Part shown: one piece after another, positions 8,234-17,331 of the stretch
How the letters are laid out: the number at the start of each line of letters is the position of its first letter
Position numbering within the stretch: the first letter of the stretch is position 1
Origin: JBCCMQ01 sp039026235
GTDB taxonomy: Bacteria > Pseudomonadota > Alphaproteobacteria > Rhodobacterales > Rhodobacteraceae
Reading direction: 5' to 3'
Assembly (NCBI GenBank): GCA_039026235.1
Contig: JBCCMQ010000008.1
Coordinates: 1 to 64,000 of the forward strand
Length of the DNA stretch: 64,000 nucleotides
The notes under the pieces: generated by a model
What the model was told of the DNA's origin: nothing
What the model saw: only the letters and a program-made list of their open reading frames with translations
Database searches by the model: none
Translations under genes and position numbers: made by a program

Positions 8234-9382
8234 ATGCACCAAAAGACTGATGCCGTTGCCTTAAGCGCTGAACTAATCCGCTGTCCTTCGGTGACGCCCG
8301 AGAACGCCGGCGCGCTGGAAGTGCTAGAGGCATATTTGTCGGCGGCCGGCTTTGAATGCCACAGGGCCGATCGCGGCGGCATCTCAAACCTATTCGCGCG
8401 CTGGGGCGCCAGGGGTCATCCAAGGACATTCGGCTTCAACGGGCACACCGACGTCGTACCTGTTGGTGACGCGTCACTTTGGACGGTCGATCCGTTCTCG
8501 GGCGTCGAACGCGACGGCTGTCTTTGGGGACGCGGCGCGACCGACATGAAGACCGGCGTTGCGGCTTTTGCCGCGGCGGCCGTCGATTTTGTGTCTGCGA
8601 CACCGCCCGATGGCGCGGTGGTACTTGCCATCACCGGCGATGAAGAGGGTCTCGCCAAGGACGGCACCGTGGCGCTTCTTGACTGGATGGATGCCCACGA
8701 CGAGGCAATGACGGCCTGCCTGGTTGGCGAGCCAACTTGCCCGGAACGGATGGGTGAGATGATCAAGATCGGGCGCCGTGGCTCGATGACGGCGTTCTTC
8801 GAAGTGGCCGGGACCCAGGGGCATTCGGCCTACCCTCACAGGGCAAGAAATCCAGTCCAAGCTGTGGCCGCTCTGATCGACCGGCTCAGCCGGTTTGAGC
8901 TCGATTCCGGCACCGCCCATTTTGACCCAACCACTCTGGCTGCAACGACAATTGACGTGGGTAACCCGGCCAACAACGTGATCCCAGCCACGGCCCGTGC
9001 CACGGTCAACATCCGCTTCAACGACAGCCACACGTCCGAGACGCTGACAAAATGGCTGGAGGAAGAAGCCGACAAGGTCGCAGGCGAGTTTGACCTTCAG
9101 ATTTCATTGCGAACTCAGGTCAGCGGAGAAAGTTTTTTGACACCGCCGGGCCCACTGTCGACGCTGGTGTCGGACGCCGTTGAGAAGGAAACCGGCATCA
9201 GACCCGAACTGTCGACCACGGGCGGTACGTCTGACGCACGCTTTATCAAGGATCACTGCACGGTGGTTGAGTTTGGGCTGGTGGGCAAAACAATGCACAA
9301 GGTCGACGAACACGTCCCGACAGAACAGATCCGGCAGCTGAAGCGAATTTATGAGAGCGTTCTCAAAGCCTATTTCGCCTGA
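8234..9382 (+). CDS. dapE: Succinyl-diaminopimelate desuccinylase
   Basis: Zinc metallopeptidase-family enzyme (M20) that hydrolyses N-succinyl-LL-diaminopimelate in lysine and peptidoglycan precursor synthesis. All signatures are present over 382 residues: His71 and Asp73 in FNGHTDVVPVG, bridging Asp104 in GATDMK, the general-base region GDEEG (about 135-139), GEPT, and the late GGTSDARF. The start is the ATG of MHQKTDA with AAGAGGA upstream; the open frame extends to 8162. It is divergent from the Hint operon and overlaps the following small glycosyltransferase gene. Confidence 0.95.
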   Translation: MHQKTDAVALSAELIRCPSVTPENAGALEVLEAYLSAAGFECHRADRGGISNLFARWGARGHPRTFGFNGHTDVVPVGDASLWTVDPFSGVERDGCLWGRGATDMKTGVAAFAAAAVDFVSATPPDGAVVLAITGDEEGLAKDGTVALLDWMDAHDEAMTACLVGEPTCPERMGEMIKIGRRGSMTAFFEVAGTQGHSAYPHRARNPVQAVAALIDRLSRFELDSGTAHFDPTTLAATTIDVGNPANNVIPATARATVNIRFNDSHTSETLTKWLEEEADKVAGEFDLQISLRTQVSGESFLTPPGPLSTLVSDAVEKETGIRPELSTTGGTSDARFIKDHCTVVEFGLVGKTMHKVDEHVPTEQIRQLKRIYESVLKAYFA

Positions 9383-9953
9383 CCGGCGCCAAAGACTTGT
9401 TATTATGCTGAAGGAACCGCGGCCCGGGCGCGTCAAGACGCGTCTCGGTCGTACGATTGGCATGGTGCCAGCCGCCTGGTGGTTTCGGCTGCAGACGGCA
9501 CGGTTAATCCGAAGGATGCGCAGTCCCGAGTGGGAGCTCGTTTTGGCGGTGTCGCCGGACCGGGAAGGCCAGATGAGCCGGGTCTGGCCCTCTGATCTGC
9601 CCCGTTGGTCGCAAGGTTCGGGTGATCTTGGTCACCGCATGCGGCGTGTCTTTCAAGGGTTGCCGCCCGGGCCGGTCGTCATCATCGGGGCCGATGTACC
9701 GGCGATCCGACAACACCATGTCAGGGCCGCATTCGCAGCACTGGGAGGGTCTGACTACGTGATGGGGCCGGCGCCGGACGGTGGCTACTGGCTTATTGGC
9801 ATGCACCGCACTCGCAGATTTCCCGCAGGTGGGTTTGGCAACGTGCGCTGGTCGACAGCGCATGCGTATGCCGACACGGTCCGCAGCTTTGGCGACCTGC
9901 GGTTGGCGATCGTCGACAGCCTGTCGGACGTCGATGAGGCCGACGATCTTTAG
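9351..9953 (+). CDS. TIGR04282-family (DUF2064) glycosyltransferase-like protein
   Basis: A 200-residue nucleotide-sugar-transferase-fold protein. The N-terminal KEPRPGRVKTRLG motif resembles the nucleotide-binding loop of the family, IIGADVPAI contains the Asp metal-binding position, and GPAPDGGYWLIG is the family hallmark. The ATG at 9351 overlaps the dapE stop region by 32 bp; an internal ATG at 9405 would still retain the KEPRPG motif. The role of the family is poorly defined; members are annotated as glycosyltransferases. Confidence 0.8.
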   Translation: MRAFSKPISPDRRQRLVIMLKEPRPGRVKTRLGRTIGMVPAAWWFRLQTARLIRRMRSPEWELVLAVSPDREGQMSRVWPSDLPRWSQGSGDLGHRMRRVFQGLPPGPVVIIGADVPAIRQHHVRAAFAALGGSDYVMGPAPDGGYWLIGMHRTRRFPAGGFGNVRWSTAHAYADTVRSFGDLRLAIVDSLSDVDEADDL

Positions 9954-9973
9954 GAATGTTTTGGGGAAATGGC

Positions 9974-10023
9974 TCCCCGACGCTGCGGGCTGGGTGGGGG
10001 CTGTAAATCCGCAGCGTCGGGGA
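9974..10023. terminator. Large hairpin, 15-bp perfect arms, probable terminator
   Basis: TCCCCGACGCTGCGG (9974-9988) and CCGCAGCGTCGGGGA (10009-10023) are exact reverse complements separated by 20 nt. The hairpin begins 21 bp after the upstream stop. There is no adjacent T-run (a T-rich stretch occurs only near 10085-10107), so it is either an atypical terminator or an mRNA-stabilising stem. Confidence 0.5.
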
Positions 10024-10160
10024 TAGCGTTGCTCGCTATGGGTCTAAGATGGATGGTAAACCTGACTGCTTTGAGGAGCGCTTTGGTTTGTTTGTGGTTT
10101 TTTTTGTGTCGGAACTGCGGCGGACTTGATTTGCGCTGCGGCTAGGGTCAGTCTGACAGT

Positions 10161-10502
10161 ATGAATGTGCATACGATCCGTGCCCAAGGCCGCACGTCAA
10201 CATCCACCACCGCATTTCAGCGTCCCGAACTCAGCCTGATCCTTGGCCTATACGGGCGTATGGTCGCGGCCGGAGAATGGCGGGATTATGGGATCTCGAT
10301 GTTGCCGGACGTGGCGGTGTTTTCGATTTTCCGCCGTACTGCCGAGCATCCTTTGTACCGCATCGAAAAGCGGCCGAACCTGCGCAACCGTCAAGGCATG
10401 TACGCAGTGATTGGCATGGAGGGTCAGGTGCTGAAACGCGGCCATGATCTCAAAACCGTGCTTCGGGTGCTTGAACGCAAACTGATCCGGGCGGTCGATT
10501 AG
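10161..10502 (+). CDS. DUF2794 domain-containing protein
   Basis: Small cytoplasmic alphaproteobacterial protein (113 aa) recognised by DVAVFSIFRRTAEHPLYRIEK and the C-terminal LKRGHDLKTVLRVLERKL. The family has no known function. The stop overlaps the convergent NlpC/P60 gene by 4 bp. Confidence 0.85.
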   Translation: MNVHTIRAQGRTSTSTTAFQRPELSLILGLYGRMVAAGEWRDYGISMLPDVAVFSIFRRTAEHPLYRIEKRPNLRNRQGMYAVIGMEGQVLKRGHDLKTVLRVLERKLIRAVD

Positions 10503-11317
10503 AAGTCCAGCACCCGCTGGCAGCCCGACACCGCGTCGGGGATACGCCGGATTGCATCATCGATGGGTTCGATTTCGACCGCCATATGAAACGCGTTGGC
10601 ATGAACAAGGCTGGAGCCGTCGCGCACAATGGCCACGTGACCCGGCCAGAATACCAGATCACCGCGACGCAGATCCTCGATGCTCACCGGTCTGCCAGCA
10701 CTTTCCTGCATGTCGCTGTCCGGCGGAAGGTAAATGCCGCACGCGCCAAAGGCCAATTGCACCAGACCCGAGCAATCGATGCCGAAGGCACTGTTGCCGC
10801 CCCAAAGGTAAGGCGCACCATGGAATCTTTCAGCAACATCGACCGGGTCTGCGTCTTCGGACGGCGCGCCGGTGACATGCTGGGCGGGGACAAAGCCGCC
10901 ACCTTCCAGCGCCAGAAAACCCTTGGCAACCGGCGTACCCGTGAGGGCGCTGGAAAACGACAGGCTCATGAATTCCGCCGACTTGATGTCCGGCTTGCTG
11001 TAGATGTGGGTCGCGCGTACTGCCACCCAATGGCTCGGTGGCAGGGGCGCCCGGAAGTGATCGGCGCGGGCATAGCCGACATATCCGTCGAGTTCCGCCT
11101 GACCGAAGAACCAACCATCACGCTTTTCGTAGACAGTAAACCCGGCACCGAACAGAAGTTGGCGATCACGCGGGCCATCCGGTGAACGGCAGAGATCGGT
11201 TACCGGAGCGACAACTTGCCATGCCTCGCCGGCGCAAAACCGTGTGGCCTTAACCGATCCGCGCAGATGCTGGGCCGCGACCCGGTCGTTGGCGGGGGTC
11301 AGGCGCCGGTCGCCCAT
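10499..11317 (-). CDS. SH3 / NlpC-P60 cysteine peptidase
   Basis: Protein of 272 residues. An N-terminal SH3-like region (about 25-150) precedes a C-terminal NlpC/P60 domain with catalytic Cys182 in GIDCSGL, His227 in PGHVAI and a third polar residue at His239. This family cleaves D-gamma-glutamyl-diamino-acid bonds in peptidoglycan peptides. No signal peptide is visible, so it probably acts on recycled muropeptides in the cytoplasm. The start at 11317 lies 1 bp after the stop of the upstream aminopeptidase, so the two are translationally coupled and probably act on the same peptides. Confidence 0.85.
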   Translation of the reverse strand: MGDRRLTPANDRVAAQHLRGSVKATRFCAGEAWQVVAPVTDLCRSPDGPRDRQLLFGAGFTVYEKRDGWFFGQAELDGYVGYARADHFRAPLPPSHWVAVRATHIYSKPDIKSAEFMSLSFSSALTGTPVAKGFLALEGGGFVPAQHVTGAPSEDADPVDVAERFHGAPYLWGGNSAFGIDCSGLVQLAFGACGIYLPPDSDMQESAGRPVSIEDLRRGDLVFWPGHVAIVRDGSSLVHANAFHMAVEIEPIDDAIRRIPDAVSGCQRVLDF

Positions 11318-11318
11318 G

Positions 11319-12707
11319 TTAGAGCCCCAGGACATCTGGCAGGCATTCCAGAACGGCGCGATAGCCCTGGCCGACACCGCCCTTTGGTCTTCCGGGCGCG
11401 GCCGCCGGTTGCCAGCCGTAGATGTCGAAATGAAGATACCGTTGGTCTTCGGCCACAAACCGGCGCAGGAAAAGTGCCGCAGTGATAGACCCGGCAAAGC
11501 CGCCGGACGGCGCGTTGTCTAGGTCCGCGATGCCCGGCTCGATCTTGCTTTCGTAAGGGTCCCAAAAGGGCAACCGCCAGACCGGATCGTGAACCCGGCC
11601 TGCCGCTGTCTGAAGCGCCTGGGCCAAGGGTTCATCATCGGTGTAGAACGGCGCCAGATCCGGACCGACCGCAACGCGTGCGGCACCCGTCAGCGTAGCC
11701 ATCGAAACGATAATGTCAGGCGTATCCTCTGACGCCAGTGCCAGCGCGTCGGCCAGGACCAACCGGCCTTCGGCATCTGTATTGTTGATCTCGACCGTCA
11801 GTCCCTTTCGTGAAGCCAGCACGTCGCCGGGCCGGAAGGCGGCCCCGCCAATAGCATTCTCGACGGCGGGGATCAGGACCCGCAACCGCACTGTCAGGTT
11901 CAGCTCCATGATGGCCTTGGCCAGCCCCAAGACATTGGCTGCGCCGCCCATGTCCTTTTTCATGAGACCCATGGATCCGCCGGGTTTCAGGTTCAGGCCG
12001 CCGGTGTCAAAACAGACCCCCTTGCCCACCAACGTGACCCTGGGTCCCCCGGTTCCCCACGCCATATCCAACAGGCGCGGAACGCGCGGAGAGGCGCGGC
12101 CGACCGCGTTGATCAGTGGAAACTCCGCTTCGCTAAGAGCCGTTCCTTTGATCACCTTAAATCCGGCACCGGTATCCCGGGCAAGTTCCGCTGCGGCGGC
12201 CTCAAGCTCATCCGGTCCCATGTGCGAGGCAGGCGTGTTGATCAGATCGCGGGTCAGGGTTTCGGCCGCTGCTATCGCTTCAAGACGCGCGGCGTCGACG
12301 CCGTCGGGCGCACAAAGCGCAGCCTTGGCGGCGGGGGACTTCTTGAACCTGGAAAATCTGTACTGGCCCAGAAGCCAGCCCAGGGCCGCTTCAGCCAGAT
12401 CATCGTCACGCAAATCGGTTTCTAGCGCATAGACACCCTCGGGGAGATGCGCCGCCGCCCCGGCCAAAAGAAAGCGACCCCTTTTTCGGTCCTTGGCACC
12501 GCCAAGTCCAGCAAGCGCGCCTTGGATAGTGCCATCGGCAGCAGGAATCAGGCAGACGGTTCCGACCGACGCCTTGAATCCTGAGGCCGCAACCCATTTC
12601 CGGGTGGTGTCAGACTGTGTCTGAAGCCACGACGCCAGTGCGCCGCTTTCAATTGCGTAAAGTGGCGTGGCGTCGGGTGTCTGTGGGGCGAACTTGGGTG
12701 GCTGCAT
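11319..12707 (-). CDS. Leucyl aminopeptidase family (M17) protein
   Basis: Cytosolic dizinc aminopeptidase, 462 aa, with the M17 catalytic domain in the second half. Metal and catalytic motifs are present: GKGVCFDTGGLNLKP (about 228-242), KKDMGGAA (about 250-257) and the signature NTDAEGRL (309-316). The shorter, divergent N-terminal domain is typical of the alphaproteobacterial branch rather than of E. coli PepA. Paired with an NlpC/P60 peptidase directly downstream, which suggests joint processing of cell-wall or other peptides. Confidence 0.88.
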   Translation of the reverse strand: MQPPKFAPQTPDATPLYAIESGALASWLQTQSDTTRKWVAASGFKASVGTVCLIPAADGTIQGALAGLGGAKDRKRGRFLLAGAAAHLPEGVYALETDLRDDDLAEAALGWLLGQYRFSRFKKSPAAKAALCAPDGVDAARLEAIAAAETLTRDLINTPASHMGPDELEAAAAELARDTGAGFKVIKGTALSEAEFPLINAVGRASPRVPRLLDMAWGTGGPRVTLVGKGVCFDTGGLNLKPGGSMGLMKKDMGGAANVLGLAKAIMELNLTVRLRVLIPAVENAIGGAAFRPGDVLASRKGLTVEINNTDAEGRLVLADALALASEDTPDIIVSMATLTGAARVAVGPDLAPFYTDDEPLAQALQTAAGRVHDPVWRLPFWDPYESKIEPGIADLDNAPSGGFAGSITAALFLRRFVAEDQRYLHFDIYGWQPAAAPGRPKGGVGQGYRAVLECLPDVLGL

Positions 12708-12791
12708 GGTCTGTCGGTGTCACTTTTGGCGCAGGTTAGTTGCCTACGCCCGCAAGGGAAACCGCAGAATGGGCGGGACGCCAACCGGATG

Positions 12792-13193
12792 TCAGACTGA
12801 CATGCCGTGAAGATCCCAAACCGCGACCACAGAACCGTCACCAATCCGCCCAAGACGGCGCACCGTTGCCGCCAACGCCACATGGTCGCCGAAAGAGGCA
12901 CAGTTGGCCACGTCGCCGGCGACACGAGCCAGTGTGGCCAGGCCGACCGTATCGGCCATGCACATCAGCCCGCGCGCCAATTTGGCGACTTCATAGATAT
13001 CGGCGCGACGCAGGGCCGCCTCGATTTTGCATATTTGGATCGAAACCTCTTCGACGCCGCGACACATCACGTCCTCGGCAGCCGCCGGGCCCAATTGCGC
13101 ACTGAGCTCCGCAAGGCGCGTATGGTCAATGTGCACGCCCTCATCGATTTCGAGCATTGAAAAGTCTTCCACGCTCTTACCCCAAGTCATCAT
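12792..13193 (-). CDS. Hpt-like helical protein lacking the phospho-histidine
   Basis: All-helical protein (133 aa) similar in layout to histidine phosphotransfer domains: a helix around residues 60-90 contains ADIYEVAKLARGLMCMADTVGLATLARVAGD (described here in part), where a functional Hpt would have HxLKG. The expected His is replaced, so phosphotransfer is unlikely. Proteins of this kind occur in Roseobacter genomes next to the M17 gene. The start has GAGAGGGC directly upstream of tandem ATGs. The role is unknown; a regulatory partner-binding module is an inference. Confidence 0.6.
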   Translation of the reverse strand: MMTWGKSVEDFSMLEIDEGVHIDHTRLAELSAQLGPAAAEDVMCRGVEEVSIQICKIEAALRRADIYEVAKLARGLMCMADTVGLATLARVAGDVANCASFGDHVALAATVRRLGRIGDGSVVAVWDLHGMSV

Positions 13194-13314
13194 GCCCTCT
13201 CACCCGCGGGGGACGTTGCCGTGAGTTCCTTCAGAAAAGGTTCCCGCAATGCGTGCCGCGGCAGAATTTCACCGAGAAATTTCAGAAAATTGGCTGTTAG
13301 CCTCGTCCGGACGA

Positions 13315-13512
13315 CTATGCGGCGCTTGCCGCAAAGTGTGCGTCCGGATTGGAAACGAGGCTTAGCGACGGGCGTAAGGCCGATCCCAGCATCTGTCGCG
13401 CGCGCTGGCTTCGGAATACCGGAACCGGTTCTTCGCGGCCTGAGGAAGATTGGGAGAATTTTAGCGCGACCAAACGGCCGCGGCGGGCTTTCAGAATCAG
13501 GGGTGCAGACAT
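13315..13512 (-). CDS. Possible small basic protein, 65 aa
   Basis: Weak candidate. The ATG is preceded by CAGGAGCTCAGG, a good ribosome site with 6-nt spacing. The product is basic (MSAPLILKARRGRL...) with no recognised domain. Other overlapping frames are open too, so coding is uncertain. Confidence 0.25.
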   Translation of the reverse strand: MSAPLILKARRGRLVALKFSQSSSGREEPVPVFRSQRARQMLGSALRPSLSLVSNPDAHFAASAA

Positions 13513-13807
13513 CCTGAGCTCCTGTGGAATGGCGATTTTTTTGTTGCAGCGCTAACCGGCTATACTCGTCCAGTAACAGCGGCACCCGGTGCAGCTTGGA
13601 TGCCTTTTGCGAAATGCGGCGGGCATCTCACATTCGCCATAGTTGTTTCAGACTAAGGCAGAACTTCAGAAAAAATGCGGCGCAAATATGGCAGAAAGGC
13701 ATTGTCGCTCATCTAAAATCTGAGTGTTCTCAATGCCGGAACAAACAGCGCTCAAAAGCCGTTCGCCTTAGAAACCAAATCGGGCGATGCAAGATGTCAC
13801 TTCAGGG

Positions 13808-13861
13808 GCTTTAAACTTTCATTTTCAATACTTTAAAGCGTGCGCAACTGCGAAAGCGCAC
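13808..13861. repeat. Two back-to-back hairpins downstream of asd
   Basis: GCTTTAAA (13808-13815)/TTTAAAGC (13832-13839) and GTGCGC (13840-13845)/GCGCAC (13856-13861) form two abutting stem-loops in the less GC-rich intergenic stretch. They could be a structured 3' region of the asd transcript or a small RNA; no T-run supports a classical terminator. Confidence 0.3.
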
Positions 13862-13993
13862 ACTCAGGAACGAATTCCGCGATGCGGAGCTCGCGCACCA
13901 ATAAAGGTCCCGTGAGAGTACGTACTGTGCCCAAACAAAGGAATGTGATCAAAGGTTTAGCCTTGCGCCACGCCACGGCGAAACGCGGATTGC

Positions 13994-15016
13994 CTAGCCT
14001 TTCTTCAACACGCGATTGCCTAACAGTTCGGCGATCTGGACGGCGTTCAAGGCCGCACCCTTGCGCAGGTTGTCACTGACGCACCAGATGTTGAGGCCGT
14101 TTTCAATCGTCGAATCCTGGCGGATTCGGCTGACGAAGGTCGCGAAGTCACCCACCGCTTCGACGGGTGTGACATAGCCGCCGTCTTCGCGTTTATCGAT
14201 GACCATGATACCGGGGCTTTCCCGCAGGATGTCACGCGCTTCATCTTCATCCAGGAAATCCTCGAATTCGATGTTGATCGCCTCGGAATGGCCGACGAAG
14301 ACCGGAACACGAACGCAGGTTGCCGTGACCTTGATGGACGGGTCGACGATCTTCTTAGTCTCGGCGACCATTTTCCATTCTTCCCGCGTTGTCCCGTCTT
14401 CCATGAAGGAATCGATGTGCGGGATAACGTTGAAGGCAATCTGCTTGGTGAACTTCTCCGGGTCTTTTTCCTGGCCGGGCACGTAGATGCCCTTGGTCTG
14501 GTCCCAGAGTTCGTCTATGGCCTCCTTGCCAGCGCCGGACACCGATTGATAGGTCGAAACGACCACCCGCTTGATCGTCGCGCGATCATGCAACGGCTTC
14601 AATGCCACCACCATCTGTGCGGTCGAGCAGTTTGGATTGGCTATGATGTTCTTCTTGGCGTAGTTGGTGACCGCATCCGGGTTGACCTCGGGCACGATCA
14701 GCGGAACCGCCGGATCATACCGGTAGAGCGACGAATTATCGATTACGACGCAGCCCGCTTTTGCCGCGCGGGGCGCATAGGTTTTCGTGGCGTCGGACCC
14801 GATGGCGAAAAGGGCGATGTCCCAGCCGGCAAAATCGAAGGTGTCCAGATCCTGAGTTACAAGGATGTCGTCGCCAAAGGTACATTCCGTGCCCAGCGAT
14901 TTTCGCGATGCCAGGGCCGCGACCTCATCGGCCGGGAACTGGCGTTCGGCCAGAATGTTCAGCATTTCGCGGCCCACATTCCCTGTGGCGCCGACCACGG
15001 CGACGCGGTAACCCAT
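13994..15016 (-). CDS. asd: Aspartate-semialdehyde dehydrogenase
   Basis: NADP-dependent enzyme converting aspartyl phosphate to aspartate semialdehyde, the branch-point precursor of lysine, threonine, methionine and diaminopimelate. It has the N-terminal Rossmann motif GATGNVG (10-16), catalytic Cys130 in NPNCST, and the SVSGAGKEA substrate region. Length (340 aa) is normal. AAGGAGGATCAA precedes the ATG. It is monocistronic by spacing. Confidence 0.96.
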   Translation of the reverse strand: MGYRVAVVGATGNVGREMLNILAERQFPADEVAALASRKSLGTECTFGDDILVTQDLDTFDFAGWDIALFAIGSDATKTYAPRAAKAGCVVIDNSSLYRYDPAVPLIVPEVNPDAVTNYAKKNIIANPNCSTAQMVVALKPLHDRATIKRVVVSTYQSVSGAGKEAIDELWDQTKGIYVPGQEKDPEKFTKQIAFNVIPHIDSFMEDGTTREEWKMVAETKKIVDPSIKVTATCVRVPVFVGHSEAINIEFEDFLDEDEARDILRESPGIMVIDKREDGGYVTPVEAVGDFATFVSRIRQDSTIENGLNIWCVSDNLRKGAALNAVQIAELLGNRVLKKG

Positions 15017-15078
15017 TTGATCCTCCTTGGGGGTGTCCGGCAGGCCTTCTAGACCCGGTATGCGGCAAAGGAAAGGTC

Positions 15079-16128
15079 TTAGTCAGCGGCCGGTTCAAGA
15101 AGCTGCCGGTAGACCGCATTTATCTGGCTCGCTTCCCGTTCGATCGAAAAGAGCTGCTCAACCCTTGCCCGACCGGCCACGGCCCAAGCCTTCAGCCTGA
15201 CCGGATCCGAGAAGGCGTCGCGCATGGCATCGGCCAGGACATCGGGATCACCGGCATCGATGATGCGCCCCGTTTCCCCATCGACGATCTGTTCCTCAAA
15301 GGCGCCGGCCCGGGTCGCGATTGGCGGGACGCCGGAGGCCATAGCTTCAAGCGGTGTCAGGCCGAAACCCTCGGTGCGCGCCGGCGCACAGAAAAGATCA
15401 AGCGCTCGGTAGTGTTCCACGAGATCCGGCCAATCCAGGTAGTCTTTAAAGTGAAAGCGATCAGCAATACCGGCGTCTGATATCAGGCTGCGCAAACCCT
15501 GGGCAAAGCCACGCTCTTTCGGCGTCACAACGCCGATGATGAGAGCATGGAGGTCCGGGTCGGAAGCCATGGCGATTATTGCCGACTTGACGAATGTGTC
15601 GGTCCCTTTCTGTGCCCGCACGCGTCCGAATACACCGACCAGCCTTCCCTGGGGCAAACCCAGGGTCCTGCGCAGTTTGCTCTTGTCGTCGCAGGGTGCG
15701 AACGCGGTCCCGTCTATGCCGTGCATTACAACTGTGGCAGGACGCTCCAGAAAGCTGGCAGATTTCTCTGATGTGGCGATGACCGCGTCCATCTGTCGGA
15801 TGAGCCACCGGGTGTAGGCGGTGTGATGTCGTTGGGCAGCAGAAGTGAAAAGGAGCTTTAGACGGCGGCGCAGAACAACCTTTAACACAATGCCAGCCAA
15901 CATCTCGATGTTGCGTCGGGCATGCCAGACACGCACCCGATCCCGCGGCATCGCAAGGATCCTGCGTAGCGGAACATGCGGCAGGCCGCCGGGCAGACCA
16001 AAGCCTGTAACCGCGACACCGATCTCGGCCGCCTGGATCGGCACCAGCCTGACCACCGTCGATGTGACGCCCGACAGCCGCCGTTTCAAATTGGGCGCAA
16101 TGACAGCGATGTCCTTCAGCTCCGGCAT
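15079..16128 (-). CDS. Glycosyltransferase family 4, LPS-core type
   Basis: GT-B-fold glycosyltransferase (349 aa). The C-terminal nucleotide-sugar half has VGVFGRVRAQKGTD (about 165-178) and the EGFGLTPLEAMASG signature (about 265-278) with the E(x7)E motif. The N-terminal half with SGVTSTVVRL resembles rhizobial/roseobacter LPS core mannosyl- or glycosyltransferases of the LpcC type. It probably acts at the cytoplasmic face of the inner membrane. Donor and acceptor sugars cannot be read from the sequence. Confidence 0.82.
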   Translation of the reverse strand: MPELKDIAVIAPNLKRRLSGVTSTVVRLVPIQAAEIGVAVTGFGLPGGLPHVPLRRILAMPRDRVRVWHARRNIEMLAGIVLKVVLRRRLKLLFTSAAQRHHTAYTRWLIRQMDAVIATSEKSASFLERPATVVMHGIDGTAFAPCDDKSKLRRTLGLPQGRLVGVFGRVRAQKGTDTFVKSAIIAMASDPDLHALIIGVVTPKERGFAQGLRSLISDAGIADRFHFKDYLDWPDLVEHYRALDLFCAPARTEGFGLTPLEAMASGVPPIATRAGAFEEQIVDGETGRIIDAGDPDVLADAMRDAFSDPVRLKAWAVAGRARVEQLFSIEREASQINAVYRQLLEPAAD

Positions 16129-16191
16129 GGATCACGGCATGTCGCGGGCGCCCCCAAAGGTCAAGATTGATGGGCGGCGGACGCCCTGGTC

Positions 16192-17331
16192 TTACGACCT
16201 TCGCAAAAGAGCGTGCGCGGCAGCCGGACTGAGAGGCGCCGGACGGTCGCAGCTTGTGCTGACATCAACCGGCCGGCTCATTTCGGCCGATTGCAGGATC
16301 GCCATCATCACATCGAGAACATGTGCGGAAAGATCCAGCGCACAGCGATGGGGACGATTAGCATCAATTGCGGCCGCCAGATCGGCAAGCCCAGCGCCGC
16401 GGTAATTCGCCTGCATATCTCCGCCCTGGCGCTGGTGGTTTGCCACGCTGAACGGATGATCCCAGATTTCGGGGGCACAAAGGTTGCCACTGTTATCTGC
16501 GTATTGGACTGTCCCGCCAAAGGTGTTCGGGTCGGGAACGAACAAGCTGCCCTGCGTGCCGTAAAGCTCCATATGTCCGTGACGGTGGGCCTTCACGTCC
16601 CAGCTTGCGCCTAAAGTGATTGCCGCGCCCTGTTCGAATTCGAGAATTGCGTGCAGGGTTGTCGGTGTTGCGACGCGGATTTTCTGACCGGATCTGGGCT
16701 CGGACAGAATAGTCCGCTCTTTGAACGCGGTGCGTGAGACGGCCGTGACACGCTCGACCGGCCCCAGCAGATTCACCAGGTTGGTTATGTAGTAGGGACC
16801 AAGATCGAGGACCGGTCCGCCACCCGTTTCGAAAAAGAAATCCGGATTTGGGTGCCAGTGCTCCATCCCGCGGCTCATGACGTGGGCGGTGCCGGACACG
16901 ACTGTGCCTATCAGTCCGTCGTCGATCATCGCGCGCGCCTGTTGATGGGACCCGCCCAAAAACGTGTCTGGGGCGCAACCGACGCGCATCCGTGTCTGCC
17001 GGGATACCGCCGCAAGACCGCGGGCCTCTTCCATGCTGGCGGCCAGGGGTTTCTCAGAATAGACATGCTTCCCGGCCTGAAGCACCGCATGACTGACATC
17101 ATGATGGGCGGCCGGAACGGTCAGGTTCACCACGATATCGATACTGCTGTCATCCAGAAGCGACTGCACCGAGACAGGTTCAATACCGCTTGCCTTGGCA
17201 CGCACCTCGGCCGCTTTCGGATCCAGATCGGCAATCGCCCGGATAGAGAACCCCGCAAAACTGGGCGCCAGTGCCAGGTAAGTTGACGAGATGTTTCCGG
17301 CACCAATTATACCGACGCTAAGATCAGTCAT
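16192..17331 (-). CDS. Gfo/Idh/MocA-family oxidoreductase
   Basis: NAD(P)-dependent sugar/inositol-type dehydrogenase of 379 aa. The N-terminal Rossmann motif GIIGAGNIS and the family EKPLA motif near residue 95 (containing the catalytic Lys) are present, followed by the C-terminal alpha/beta substrate domain. The start is the ATG of MTDLSVG, which overlaps the stop of the upstream epimerase gene by 8 bp; the long open frame reading upstream to 17535 is inside that gene and is not coding. Coupled with the epimerase, it probably works on the same sugar or polyol; substrate unknown. Confidence 0.85.
   Translation of the reverse strand: MTDLSVGIIGAGNISSTYLALAPSFAGFSIRAIADLDPKAAEVRAKASGIEPVSVQSLLDDSSIDIVVNLTVPAAHHDVSHAVLQAGKHVYSEKPLAASMEEARGLAAVSRQTRMRVGCAPDTFLGGSHQQARAMIDDGLIGTVVSGTAHVMSRGMEHWHPNPDFFFETGGGPVLDLGPYYITNLVNLLGPVERVTAVSRTAFKERTILSEPRSGQKIRVATPTTLHAILEFEQGAAITLGASWDVKAHRHGHMELYGTQGSLFVPDPNTFGGTVQYADNSGNLCAPEIWDHPFSVANHQRQGGDMQANYRGAGLADLAAAIDANRPHRCALDLSAHVLDVMMAILQSAEMSRPVDVSTSCDRPAPLSPAAAHALLRRS

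Larger units (their letters stand above)
13194..13993. other. 800-bp region with no clear gene
   Basis: Between the Hpt-like gene and asd. The part from about 13600 to 13980 is visibly less GC-rich than its surroundings. It contains a weakly supported 65-codon ORF at 13315-13512 on the minus strand and two adjacent hairpins at 13808-13861. I see no tRNA, known riboswitch or transposon remnant. Confidence 0.5.
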
